A stretch of DNA of 64,000 nt from PALSA-505 sp963702235 (GTDB lineage: Bacteria > Actinomycetota > Actinomycetes > Streptosporangiales > Streptosporangiaceae). Below, one piece after another: positions 52,513 to 62,358 of the stretch. The position numbers and the translations under genes are program-made. The stretch is taken from NCBI GenBank assembly GCA_963702235.1, contig CAVPBZ010000016.1:62001-126000 (forward strand), written 5' to 3'. The notes beneath the pieces are model-generated. The model saw nothing but the letters and a program-made list of their open reading frames with translations, ran no database searches and had not been told where the DNA came from. Numbering within the stretch: the first letter of the stretch is position 1; every line of letters begins with the position of its first letter.

Positions 52513-54207
52513 ATGCGGCGCGTGTCGTGGCAGCGCTTGTCCACCAAGGTCGTGATCATGCAAGTCACGATCCTGGTCGTGGCGCTCGCGGCCGGTTTCG
52601 GGGTCGTGACGTGGAACGTCAAGCGCCAGCTTGATCAGCAGTTCGAGCACCGCGCCCTGGCCGTCGCGCAGAGCCTGGCCTCCCAGCCCGCGATCGCGGC
52701 CGGGGTGGTTCACGGGCGGCCCGGCGGCGAGGTCCAGCGCCTGGCCGTGGCGGCCAAGGCAGCGACCGGGGCGCTGTTCGTCGTCATCACCAACGCCCGG
52801 GGGATCAGGTACGCGCACCCGAGCCCGGACCTGATCGGAAAGCCGGTCCAGGATGACCGGGAGCCGGTCTCCAGCGAGCCGTTCCGCACCGGCAGGCCCT
52901 GGATGGGCGTCCAGCACGGAACGCTCGGCTGGGTCGCCGCCGGCAAGGCCCCGCTGATGTATCAGGGCAGGCTCAGCGGCGAGGTGTCGGTCGGCTTCAG
53001 GGCGGCCGACGTGGCCGAGACGATGTCAGGCGCGCTCCGGTCGTTCGCGACGTACCTGCTGGCCGTCCTCGCGATTGCCGTCCTGGCGGCGCTGGCGTTC
53101 GCGCGGCGGCTGAAGCGTCAGACGTTCGGGCTGGAACTGGGGGAGATCGCGGCGCTGCTGCAGGAACGGGAGGCGATGCTGCACGGGATCCGGGAGGCGG
53201 TCCTCGGCTACGACCAGGGCGAGCGGGTGATCCTGGCCAACGACGCCGCCCGGCGGCTGCTGCGGCTGCCGCCGGAGTTCCTCGGCCGCCCGCTGCGCGA
53301 CCTGCTCCCGCCCGGCCGGCTGAGCGACATCGTGCGGGGCGAGATCAGCGGCAGCGACCTGCTCGTGCTCGCCGGAGACCGGGTGCTGGTCGCGAACCGG
53401 ATGCCGATCCGCCTGGATCAGCGGCGCCATCTCGGCTGGGTGGTCACCTTCCACGACCAGACCGAGTCCGAATCCCTCAAGCGCGAGCTGGACGAGGCCA
53501 TCGGGCTCACCGAGGCGCTGCGGGCCCAGTCGCACGAGTTCGCCAACCGGCTGCACACGCTGGTGGGGCTGGTCGAGCTGGGCGAGTACGACGAGGCGAT
53601 CCGCTTCGTCACCGACGTGTCGCAGGTGACCGACGCGCTCACCGAGCAGCTGAAGTCGGCCCTGCGCGACCCGAAGCTGGTGGCCCTGACGCTGGCCAAG
53701 TCCGCGCTGGCCGACGAGCGCGGCGTCGCACTTAGTGTCGCCGCCGACTGCCGGGTGGACGCCGACATCACCGACGTCACCCCGGTGCTGACCGTGACCG
53801 GGAACCTCATCGACAACGCGATCGAGGCCACGGCGGCCGGGCCCGGGCCGCGATGGGTCGAGCTGACCACCGTGTCGGCCGGCGCCAACCTGCTGATCCG
53901 GGTCCGCGACTCCGGCCCCGGGGTGCCCGACGACATGCGGGAAGCGATCTTCACCGACGGGTTCACGAGCAAGTCGTCGCCGACCGGCGCCCGCCGGGGA
54001 CTCGGTCTCGCGCTGGTCCGGCAGATCACCGAACGGCGCGGCGGGATGGTCAGCGTCGGCCGCGACGGCGGCGCGGTGTTCACCGTCGTGCTGCCCGGCT
54101 GCCTCGACGTCCCGCCCGTCCCGCCCGCCGCGGCCGCAGGCGAGGCCGCCGCCGCCGATCACGGCTCGGACACCGCCGGGCAGCCGGAACGGCTGGCCAC
54201 GCCATGA
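52513..54207 (+). CDS. DcuS/CitA-family sensor histidine kinase
   Basis: 564 aa. First helix KVVIMQVTILVVALAAGFGV, extracytoplasmic PDC-type sensor (about 35-175, including TGALFVVITNARGIRYAHPS PDLIG and RLSGEVSVGF), second helix YLLAVLAIAVLAALAFA, a PAS domain from EREAMLHGIREAVLGYDQGE, then the SPOB_a-type dimerisation helix LRAQSHEFANRLHTLVGLVE with phospho-His341, N-box NLIDNAIEATAAG, G boxes RDSGPGV and GARRGLGLALVRQI. Members sense dicarboxylates, citrate or similar anions. The stop overlaps the regulator gene (ATGA). It is divergent from the ABC importer. Confidence 0.93.
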   Translation: MRRVSWQRLSTKVVIMQVTILVVALAAGFGVVTWNVKRQLDQQFEHRALAVAQSLASQPAIAAGVVHGRPGGEVQRLAVAAKAATGALFVVITNARGIRYAHPSPDLIGKPVQDDREPVSSEPFRTGRPWMGVQHGTLGWVAAGKAPLMYQGRLSGEVSVGFRAADVAETMSGALRSFATYLLAVLAIAVLAALAFARRLKRQTFGLELGEIAALLQEREAMLHGIREAVLGYDQGERVILANDAARRLLRLPPEFLGRPLRDLLPPGRLSDIVRGEISGSDLLVLAGDRVLVANRMPIRLDQRRHLGWVVTFHDQTESESLKRELDEAIGLTEALRAQSHEFANRLHTLVGLVELGEYDEAIRFVTDVSQVTDALTEQLKSALRDPKLVALTLAKSALADERGVALSVAADCRVDADITDVTPVLTVTGNLIDNAIEATAAGPGPRWVELTTVSAGANLLIRVRDSGPGVPDDMREAIFTDGFTSKSSPTGARRGLGLALVRQITERRGGMVSVGRDGGAVFTVVLPGCLDVPPVPPAAAAGEAAAADHGSDTAGQPERLATP

Positions 54208-54887
54208 TCCGCACCGTGGTGGTGGACGACGACTACCGGGTGGCCTCGATCCACGCCGCCTACGTGGGCAAGGTCGAGGGCTTCGAGGTGATCGCGCAGG
54301 CGCACACGGCGGCCGCCGCGGTCGAGGCGGTGGACGAGCTCAGGCCCGAGCTGCTGCTGCTGGACCTGTACCTGCCCGACGAGCACGGGCTGGACCTGGT
54401 CGCGCGGCTGCGGCGAGACGATCACCCGCCGGTGGACGTGATCGTCATCACCGCGGCCAAGGACGCCGACAGCGTCCGCGCCGCGATGCAGCACGGGGCG
54501 CTGCATTACCTGCTGAAGCCGTTCAGCTTCCCGGCGCTGCGCGACAAGCTGCTCTCCTACGCATCGATGCGGTCCCGGCTGGACCGGCTCCGCGTCACCG
54601 ACCAGCGGGGCGTGGACCGCGTGTTCGGCGCGCTGCGCGCGACCAATCAGCTCGCCGGGGCCAAGGGAAAGTCGGACTACACCCTGGAGACGGTCGAGCG
54701 GCTGCTCGCGGAGGCCGGCGAGGACCTGTCGGCTACCGAGGTGGCCGAGCGGACCGGCATGAGCCGGGCCACCGCCCAGCGCTACCTCACCCACTTGCAC
54801 GACCTGGGCCGGGTGGCGGTCCGCCTGCGCTACGGCGCGAGCGGCCGGCCGGAGCACGGGTACCGCTGGGCCGCGGCCGCCCGGTAG
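54204..54887 (+). CDS. DcuR/CitB-family response regulator
   Basis: 227 aa. Receiver: Asp pair at 8-10 (VVDDDYR), phospho-Asp54 in LLLLDLYLPDEHGLD, Thr in VIVITAAKD, Lys in YLLKPFSF. C-terminal HTH SATEVAERTGMSRATAQRYL, HLHDLGRVAVRLRYG, typical of the CitB family. All residues intact. ATG inside the kinase stop. Cognate to the upstream kinase; the divergent importer is the obvious target. Confidence 0.94.
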   Translation: MIRTVVVDDDYRVASIHAAYVGKVEGFEVIAQAHTAAAAVEAVDELRPELLLLDLYLPDEHGLDLVARLRRDDHPPVDVIVITAAKDADSVRAAMQHGALHYLLKPFSFPALRDKLLSYASMRSRLDRLRVTDQRGVDRVFGALRATNQLAGAKGKSDYTLETVERLLAEAGEDLSATEVAERTGMSRATAQRYLTHLHDLGRVAVRLRYGASGRPEHGYRWAAAAR

Positions 54888-54911
54888 CCCCGGGAGACGG
54901 TCGCTGGACCG

Positions 54912-55139
54912 CTACTCAGTGGCCCGCCACACCCAGCCGGTCTCCTCGTTGAGGTGAATCTCGGCCTGCGGGTGACACGGCTTGGTGCAGATGATGGTGC
55001 CGGGGGAACCCTTGAGCGGAGGGTACTCGTCACCGCAGAAGGGCAGGCCCATGTCGCCGTCGGCCCAGGTGGCCAGCTCGTCCCGGCCCTCCGCCTCGGT
55101 AGACACCGGACGATCGTTTGAGTGCTCCTGGTCGCTCAT
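54912..55139 (-). CDS. Small Cys-containing hypothetical protein
   Basis: 75 aa from ATG 55139 (MSDQEHSN; RBS GGAGG, 8 nt upstream). The longer frame to 55352 lacks RBS and coding bias, so I use 55139. Conserved-looking part: ATWADGDMGLPFCGDEYPPL, GSPGTIICTKPCHPQAEIHL NEETG. Three Cys residues (FCGDE, ICTKPCH) with a His could bind a metal, probably a zinc-ribbon-like half site. Strongly acidic N-terminus. Not recognised as a named family. Confidence 0.65.
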   Translation of the reverse strand: MSDQEHSNDRPVSTEAEGRDELATWADGDMGLPFCGDEYPPLKGSPGTIICTKPCHPQAEIHLNEETGWVWRATE

Positions 55140-55397
55140 GCCTGCCTCCGCGGTCGGATCCGTAGCCTGCTGAACGACCGTGTTCAAGGCACAGACAGCC
55201 ACAACGCGAGCGGCCAGTCCCCGCGCGCGCATTATCGTCTCAATTTGCAGCATAATCTGGCTGTATTCCGTCCCTGTTACCACAGATGACGAGCGTGTTT
55301 CCGCTGCGTTTTCGCTGACGGGCCGTACCCCCGCCGCGGGCCGGCCCGCCATGCTCCGGCAGGATCGGTAGGGTCGTCGCTCTGGTCAGGAGACAGC

Positions 55398-55493
55398 ATG
55401 CTAGATGTCGAACAGCGATCCGGCGTCACGATCGTGCGCACCCGCGACGGGATTGCCGCATACCTCGACGCACGCAGGCAGCGGACGACCTAG
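55398..55493 (+). CDS. 31-aa small ORF directly upstream of the flavoprotein gene
   Basis: MLDVEQRSGVTIVRTRDGIA plus 11 further residues; RBS AGGAG at 55388-55392; its TAG abuts the ATG of the next gene with no spacing. Placement suggests a small translated leader or a real small protein. Not recognised. Confidence 0.5.
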   Translation: MLDVEQRSGVTIVRTRDGIAAYLDARRQRTT

Positions 55494-56906
55494 ATGCCGC
55501 GGTCCAGGCGCGTGGTCGTCGTCGGAGCGGACGCCGCCGGCATGAGCGCCGCGCACCAGGCCCTCCGCCGGGCCCGGGCGCGCGGCCTCGATCTCGAGGT
55601 GACGGTGCTGGAGAGCAGCGGGCACACCTCCTACTCCGCGTGCGGCATCCCGTACTGGATCGCCGGAGACGTCGATGACGCGCAGGACCTGGTCGCCCGG
55701 TCAGCGGGCAAGCACCGCGACATGGGCGTCAACCTGCGCATGGGCGCCACCGCGACCAGCCTGGACCTGACCCGCCGCGTGGTGCATTACCGCGATGACC
55801 AGGACGATGCCGCGGAGGCGGCATTCGACGAGCTGGTCCTGGCCACCGGAGCCCGGGCGGTGATACCGGCCTGGGCCCGAGACGCCGGCGGCGGCCTGAT
55901 CAGCGGGATGCACCCGGTCAAGAACCTCGACGACGGCGCGGCCTGGCTCGACCTGCTCGGCTACGGCACGACCGGCGAGCCGCCCGGCGCCCGCCGGGCC
56001 GTCGTGGTGGGCGGCGGCTACGTCGGCCTCGAGATGGCGGAGGCGACGGTCCGCCGCGGACTGGACACGACGCTCATCACCCGGTCGGAGGTGATGAGCA
56101 GCCTCGACCCCGACATGAGCTCCCGGATCAGCGGCGTGCTGAAGGAATCCGGCATCGACGTCCTCACCAGCACCCAGGTCGCCTCGGTCGGTACCAGCGA
56201 CGACGGCGGCCAGGTGAGCGGAATCGTGACGAGCGACGGCCGGACCTGCCCGGCCGATGTGGTCGTGCTCGGCGTCGGGATCCAGCCCGCCAGCGAGCTC
56301 GGCGCGGAGGCGGGACTGCCGCTCGGCCGGTTCGGCGGCTACACCCCCGACGAGCGCGGGCAGCTGGGCGACGGCGTGTGGGCGGTCGGCGACTGCTGCG
56401 AGGCTATTCACCGGATCACCGGCAGGTACGCGTTCGTCCCGCTCGGCACGCACGCCAACAAGCAGGGCCGCGTCGTCGGCGACAACCTGGCCGGCGGCAA
56501 CTCCCGCTTCGGCGGCGTGCTCGGCACTGCGATCACCCGGTTCGCCGCCGGCTCTCAGTACGCGGAGATCGCCCGGACCGGGCTGAGCACGGCCGAGGCC
56601 GCCGCCGCCGGGCTCACCGTCGGCTCGCTGGTGACCGAGGGCAGCACCGTTGCCGCCTACATGCCCGAGGCCGAACCGATCGCGACCAAAGTCCTGGCCG
56701 AGCACGGCACCCGGCGGCTGCTGGGCGTGCAGATCGTCGGCGGGCACGGCGCGGGCAAGCGGATCGACACCGCTGCCGCTGCGCTGTGGGGCGCGATGAC
56801 GGTCGATGATCTCGCCGGCATGGATCTCGCCTACGCGCCGCCCTTCGCCACCGTCTGGGAGGCCCTGCAACTCGCCGCCCGCCGGCTCGCCGACCGGCTC
56901 GAGTAA
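55494..56906 (+). CDS. FAD-dependent pyridine nucleotide-disulfide oxidoreductase (CoA-disulfide reductase-like)
   Basis: 470 aa. N-terminal FAD site VVVVGADAAGMSAAHQALRR (GxxxxG form); single redox Cys in TSYSACGIPYWIAGDV, as in CoA-disulfide reductases and NADH oxidases/peroxidases; ATGARA; NAD site RAVVVGGGYVGLEMAEATVR; second FAD site GQLGDGVWAVGDCCEAIHRI; C-terminal dimerisation domain from GTAITRFAAG with TVWEALQLAARRLAD. Full length and no C-terminal rhodanese. It probably maintains thiol/CoA redox state or reduces oxygen or peroxide. Confidence 0.9.
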   Translation: MPRSRRVVVVGADAAGMSAAHQALRRARARGLDLEVTVLESSGHTSYSACGIPYWIAGDVDDAQDLVARSAGKHRDMGVNLRMGATATSLDLTRRVVHYRDDQDDAAEAAFDELVLATGARAVIPAWARDAGGGLISGMHPVKNLDDGAAWLDLLGYGTTGEPPGARRAVVVGGGYVGLEMAEATVRRGLDTTLITRSEVMSSLDPDMSSRISGVLKESGIDVLTSTQVASVGTSDDGGQVSGIVTSDGRTCPADVVVLGVGIQPASELGAEAGLPLGRFGGYTPDERGQLGDGVWAVGDCCEAIHRITGRYAFVPLGTHANKQGRVVGDNLAGGNSRFGGVLGTAITRFAAGSQYAEIARTGLSTAEAAAAGLTVGSLVTEGSTVAAYMPEAEPIATKVLAEHGTRRLLGVQIVGGHGAGKRIDTAAAALWGAMTVDDLAGMDLAYAPPFATVWEALQLAARRLADRLE

Positions 56907-56939
56907 TCCCCCAGCAGGACGTGGTGGTGTCCGGGTACA

Positions 56940-56995
56940 CCATGATCGCGAAGACTTTTGCGTGTGATAGCACGTACAAGTCTTCGCTGTCATGG
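56940..56995. repeat. Long hairpin (25-bp stem) between flavoprotein gene and glucosidase pseudogene
   Basis: Left arm CCATGATCGCGAAGACTT (56940-56957) pairs with AAGTCTTCGCTGTCATGG (56978-56995), 16 of 18 positions; pairing continues inward, TG-CGTG with CACG-TA, leaving a 6-nt loop TGATAG. Not followed by a T-run. It could be a strong terminator, a structured RNA or a mobile miniature element. Confidence 0.85.
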
Positions 56996-57141
56996 TCCGC
57001 GGCCCAGGTGAGCGGCTGACCTGGCGTAGCCCTTGCGCGCGGCTATCGGATCATTGGTGACAGGCGTTGGACGGGTGCTGCCAGCCCGCCTTCTACTGGT
57101 GAAAGACTGCTCGCCGGAGATCGACGCGAAGGGGACTGCCT

Positions 57142-59845
57142 GTGGGCGCTGAACGGGACCGGGTGGCGAATTTCGGCAGGCTCGAGGACGGGCTGCGCCA
57201 GGCTGGCGACTGGTACCGGTGGGGCCCGTACGTCAGCGAGCGGCAGTGGGGCACGGTGCGCGAGGACTACAGCCCCGGCGGCGAGGCGTGGGACTACCTG
57301 CCGCACGATCACGCCCGGTCGCGCGCCTACCGGTGGGGTGAGGACGGCCTGGCCGGATTCTGCGACATCGAGCAGCGGCTGTGCCTGGGGCTGGCGCTGT
57401 GGAACGGCAGGGACCCGATCCTCAAGGAGCGCGCGTTCGGCCTGACCGGCGCGCAGGGCAACCACGGCGAGGACGTGAAGGAGTACTGGTGGTACCTGGA
57501 CGCGATCCCGAGCCACGCGTGGAACCGGTGGCGCTATCACTATCCGCAGGCCGCGTTCCCGTATGAGGACCTCATCGAGCAGAACGCCGCGCGGAACCGG
57601 CTGCAGCCCGAGTACGAGCTGATCGACACCGGGGTCTTCGACAGCGACCGGTACTGGATCGTCGAGGTGCACTACGCCAAGAACGACCCGGACGACCTGC
57701 TGATGGCGATCACCGTGACCAACGCGGGGCCGGAGGCCGAGACCCTGCACGTGCTGCCGACCGCGTGGTTCCGCAACACCTGGTCCTGGGATCTCGGCGC
57801 CGCCAAGCCGGTCATCGAGGCCGCAGGCCCGGCGTCGATGACGATCGGGCACCCGTTCGGCGGCACCATGGAACTGCTAGCGGGCGGCGGCCCGGCCGGC
57901 GCGCCCGAGCCGCTGTTCTGCGAGAACGAGACCAACCTCGCCCGGCTCTAGGGCGCGGCGCCGGTCACGCCCTACCCCAAGGACGGCATCAACGACCATG
58001 TGATCAGCGGGGCGCCAACCGTCAACCCGGCCGGGCGGGGCACGAAAGCCGCGTTCTGGTACCAGGTGCGGCTCGCGCCCGGCGAGACGGCCGAACTGCG
58101 GCTGCGGCTGCGCCCGGTGCCGGGCGAGACGGCGGAGGCGGCCGACCCGCTCGGCGGGGACTTCGACCGGGTCGTCGCGCTGCGCCGGGCCGAGGCCGAC
58201 GAGTTCTACCGCGAGCTGACGCCCGCGGCGGCGACGGCCGACGAGGCGATGGTCATGCGGCAGGCCTTCGCGGGGATGCTGTGGGGCAAGCAGCTGTACG
58301 CCTACGACGTGAGCCGCTGGCTCGACGGCGACCCGGCCCAGCCGCCTCCGCCGCCGGAGCGGCTGACCGGGCGGAACTCCCGGTGGCGCAACTTCAACGC
58401 CTTCGACATCATGTCGATGCCGGACAAGTGGGAATACCCCTGGTTCGCCGCCTGGGATCTCGCGTTCCACTGCGTCGCGCTCGCCCACGTGGATCCGGGG
58501 TTCGCGAAGTACCAGCTGATCCTGCTGTGCCGCGAATGGTTCCAGCATCCCAGCGGGGCGCTCCCCGCGTACGAGTGGGACTTCGGCGACGTGAACCCGC
58601 CGGTGCAGGCGTGGGCCGCGCTCGAGGTGTTCGCCATCGACGGCGGGCGCGACACCGGCTTCCTGAGCCGGGTCTTCGACAAGCTGCTGGTCAACTTCAC
58701 CTGGTGGGTCAACCGGGAGGACGCCGAAGGCAACAACCTGTTCGAGGGCGGCTTCCTCGGCCTGGACAACATCGGCCCGATCGACCGCTCGCACCTGCCG
58801 GTCGGCGGCACCCTGGAGCAGTCCGACGCGACCGGGTGGATGGCCTTCTACGCGATCGCCATGGGAACGGTCGCCGCCGTGCTGAACCGGGCCGGCCAGC
58901 GGCCCGGCATCGACCTGGTCCTGAAGTTCCTCGAGCATTTCGCCGGCATCAGCGACGCCATGGACGCCCTGGGGATGTGGGACGACACCGATGGGCTCTA
59001 CTACGACCGGCTGCTGCTCCCCGGCGGCGGCTCGGTGCCGGTGAAGGTCCGGTCGATGGTGGGCATCATTCCCGCGCTCGCCGCCGCGGTCGTCGATGAG
59101 GCCGCGCTCGAGCGCTCGCTCACGGTCGGCAAGCAGTTCGCGGACTTCCTCGCCCGGCAGGGCCTGGCGGACCAGCAGGAGCTCGGCAAGGCCGGCCTGC
59201 TGCGCGGCAAGCCGGGGGATCGGCGGCTGCTGCTGACCGTGACCGGCATCGACCGGCTGGAGAAGCTGTTCGCCAAGCTCTTCGACGAGGGCGAGTTCCT
59301 GTCCCCGTACGGCCTGCGCGCCCTGTCGGCCTACCACCGGGAGCATCCCTACGAGCTCGACGTCGAAGGGGTCAGGGCGACGATCGACTACGAGCCCGCC
59401 GAGTCCACCACGGCCATGTTCGGCGGGAACTCCAACTGGCGCGGGCCGCTCTGGTTCCCGCTCAACTACCTGGCGATCAGCGTGCTGGAGCGCTACCACA
59501 GCTACTTCGGCGCTGAGTTCACGGTCGAGTACCCGACCGGGTCGGGACGGCGGCTGCCGCTCGGCGCGATCGCCCAGGACCTGCGCGACCGGCTCATCTC
59601 TATCTTCGTCGTGGGCCCGGACGGCGCCGGCCGTGCTTCGGCCGGGTCAACCGGCTGCAGCACGACCCGGCGTGGAAGGACAACCTCGTGTTCAGCGAGT
59701 ACTTCCACGGCGACAACGGCGCCGGGCTCGGGGCGTCCCACCAGACCGGGTGGACCGGGCTGATCGCCGACGTGATCCGCCGCCGCCACGGCGAGGTGCC
59801 CTCCCTCGGCGACATCATCCAGCTCATGGGCGGGGAAGCCCAGCC

Positions 59846-59849
<4 letters not shown>
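57142..59849 (+). pseudogene. GH63-like glucosidase (MGH1-type), nonsense plus frameshift
   Basis: About 902 aa if repaired, GTG 57142. It reads VANFGRLEDGLRQAGDWYRW through ENETNLARL, then TAG (57949-57951) where the family has Trp, and continues in the same frame GAAPVTPYPKDGINDHVISG. It carries the (alpha/alpha)6 barrel motifs WEYPWFAAWDLAFHCVALAH, LPAYEWDFGDVNPPVQAWAA and FGGNSNWRGPLWFPLNYLAI. A base is missing near 59626-59634; the next frame restores CFGRVNRLQHDPAWKDNLVF through to the stop at 59847. Close homologues are called glucosidases of unknown substrate. Not functional as sequenced. Confidence 0.85.
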
Positions 59850-60333
<484 letters not shown>

Positions 60334-60359
60334 TCGCGGCCCAATGAGCGGGCCAGGGA

Positions 60360-62165
60360 TTACTGGGTTTCCCTGCTGAGATCGACCTGGAAGAGCGGCC
60401 CGGCACCAGCGGTGACTGCGGGGAGCAGACCGGCGGCTTGGGGCAGCAGCTGGCCGGCGTAGAAATGGGCGGTGCCGATCTTGTCCTGGAGGAAGACGGT
60501 GTCGGCGCCGGCCGCGCTGGGCAGCAGCCGGGAGGCGGCGAGCGCCGACCGGGCCAGCAGCCAGCCGCCGATGACCAGGCCGAACAGCCGTAGGTATGGC
60601 GTCGCTCCGGCCAGGGCGTCGTTGGGCTCGGCCAGGCCGTGGGACAGGATCCAGTCGGTCGCTTCCCGCAGCGCGCGCACCCCGCTGGCCAGCGCCGCCC
60701 GCACCCCGGCCAGCTCCGGGCCGGTGGCGGCCAGCTCGCCGTCCAGGGCATCCATCTGGGCCAGCAGGTCGCGTACCACTCCGCCGCCGCGCACCGGCAC
60801 CTTGCGGATGACCAGGTCGATGGCCTGGATGCCGTTGGTGCCCTCGTAGATCGGGGCGATCCGGCTGTCCCGCAAATACTGGGCCACGCCGGTCTCCTCG
60901 ACGTAGCCCATGCCGCCGTGGACCTGCAGGCCGACCGAGGTCAGCTCGAAACCAAGATCGGTGCACCACGCGTTGGAGATGGGTGTCAGCAAGTCGGTCA
61001 GCTCCTGCCGGGCCTCTCGCTCCGCGGGGTCGTGGTGGTGCCGGGCCAAGTCAATCGACACCGCGTTGGTGTACAGCAGGGCGCGCATGGCCTCGATATA
61101 GGCCTTCATCGTCAGCAGCATGCGCCGCACGTCAGGGTGCTCGACGATGGGCGACGACGCACCCGCCGCGGCGCCAATAGCACGGCCCTGCCGGCGCTCC
61201 TGCGCGTAGCGCAGGGCATCCTGGTAGGCACGCTCGGCGACGGAGAGGCCCTGCACACCGACCGAAAGCCGGGCGTTGTTCATCATGGTGAACATGTAGC
61301 GCATGCCCTGGTTGGCCTCGCCGATCAGGTAGCCGGTCGCCCCGCCGGCATCCCCGTAGGACATGACGCACGTCGGGCTGGCGTGAATCCCGAGCTTGTG
61401 CTCGATCGAGACGCAACGCAGGTCGTTGCGGGTTCCTAGCGACCCGTCCTCATTGACGAGGTACTTGGGCACGATGAAGCACGAGATGCCCTTCGTCCCC
61501 GAGGGCGCGCCGGGCACCCGGGCCAGGACCAGGTGAATGATGTTGCCGGCCAGGTCATGGTCGCCGAAAGTGATGAAGATCTTCTGCCCGGTGATGCGCC
61601 AGCTGCCGTCGCCGGCCGGCACCGCACTTGTCCGCACCGCTCCCAGGTCGGAACCGGCCTGCGGCTCGGTCAGGTTCATGGTCCCGGTCCACTCGCCGCT
61701 CACCATCTTCTCCAGGAAGGCAGCCTGCTGCCCGGGGCTGGCGTGCTCGGTCAGCATGTCGATGGCGCCCTGAGTCAGCAGCGGGCACAGGGAGAACGCC
61801 ATGTTGGCGGCAGCCGCCATCTCCTGCATCACGACCGTGACCAGCCACGGGAACCCGCCGCCGCCAAACTCCGGAGGGAAGGGCACCGCCCCCCAGCCAG
61901 CATCGGCGTACCGCCGGTATGCCTCCCTGAACCCGGGCGGTGTGGTGACGTTGCCATCGCTATCAAGGGCGCAGCCGACGGTGTCACCGACCCGGTTGAG
62001 CGGACCCAGGACGTCAGCCATGAACCGGCCGCTCTCCTCGATCACCCCGAACACGGTGCCAGGGTCCGCATGGTCGAAGGCCTTGAGCTTGGCCAAGCCG
62101 GGAAGATCGACGAGCTGCTCGAGAACGAACCTGATGTCACGAAGCGGCGGGACGTAGTCGGCCAT
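60360..62165 (-). CDS. Acyl-CoA dehydrogenase, long form
   Basis: 601 aa. It has the extra N-terminal domain (ADYVPPLRDIRFVLEQLVDL) and C-terminal domain of the DmdC/FadE5-like class. FAD/substrate segments: EWTGTMNLTEPQAGSDLGAV, RITGQKIFITFGDHD, YMFTMMNNARLSVGVQGLSV, LQVHGGMGYVEETGVAQYLR, and DSRIAPIYEGTNGIQAIDLV with the catalytic-region Glu. Full length. It oxidises acyl-CoA to enoyl-CoA with electrons to ETF. Divergent from the acyl-CoA ligase at 62359 across 190 bp, so both probably serve a fatty or other carboxylic acid pathway. Confidence 0.93.
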   Translation of the reverse strand: MADYVPPLRDIRFVLEQLVDLPGLAKLKAFDHADPGTVFGVIEESGRFMADVLGPLNRVGDTVGCALDSDGNVTTPPGFREAYRRYADAGWGAVPFPPEFGGGGFPWLVTVVMQEMAAAANMAFSLCPLLTQGAIDMLTEHASPGQQAAFLEKMVSGEWTGTMNLTEPQAGSDLGAVRTSAVPAGDGSWRITGQKIFITFGDHDLAGNIIHLVLARVPGAPSGTKGISCFIVPKYLVNEDGSLGTRNDLRCVSIEHKLGIHASPTCVMSYGDAGGATGYLIGEANQGMRYMFTMMNNARLSVGVQGLSVAERAYQDALRYAQERRQGRAIGAAAGASSPIVEHPDVRRMLLTMKAYIEAMRALLYTNAVSIDLARHHHDPAEREARQELTDLLTPISNAWCTDLGFELTSVGLQVHGGMGYVEETGVAQYLRDSRIAPIYEGTNGIQAIDLVIRKVPVRGGGVVRDLLAQMDALDGELAATGPELAGVRAALASGVRALREATDWILSHGLAEPNDALAGATPYLRLFGLVIGGWLLARSALAASRLLPSAAGADTVFLQDKIGTAHFYAGQLLPQAAGLLPAVTAGAGPLFQVDLSRETQ

Positions 62166-62358
62166 GAGTTCAGCGTAAACCGGTCAAGGGATGCAAGCGC
62201 GGCCCCCGCTATCGGGTCCGGGTAATCCGTGGCCGGATTCTAGTAACTAGTTGACCTGCCACCACCTGTGACCCGGCTCGCGTGCCGCCTACTTTAGGTG
62301 CAGAAAGTCTCCGCGGCTCGCGCGGTATTGCAGACCAGCCAATCTTTCGAGGTGCACG

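Noticed and set aside
57877..59499. 540-codon minus-strand frame opposite the glucosidase
   Set aside because: High-GC antisense shadow; the plus strand carries recognisable barrel motifs.
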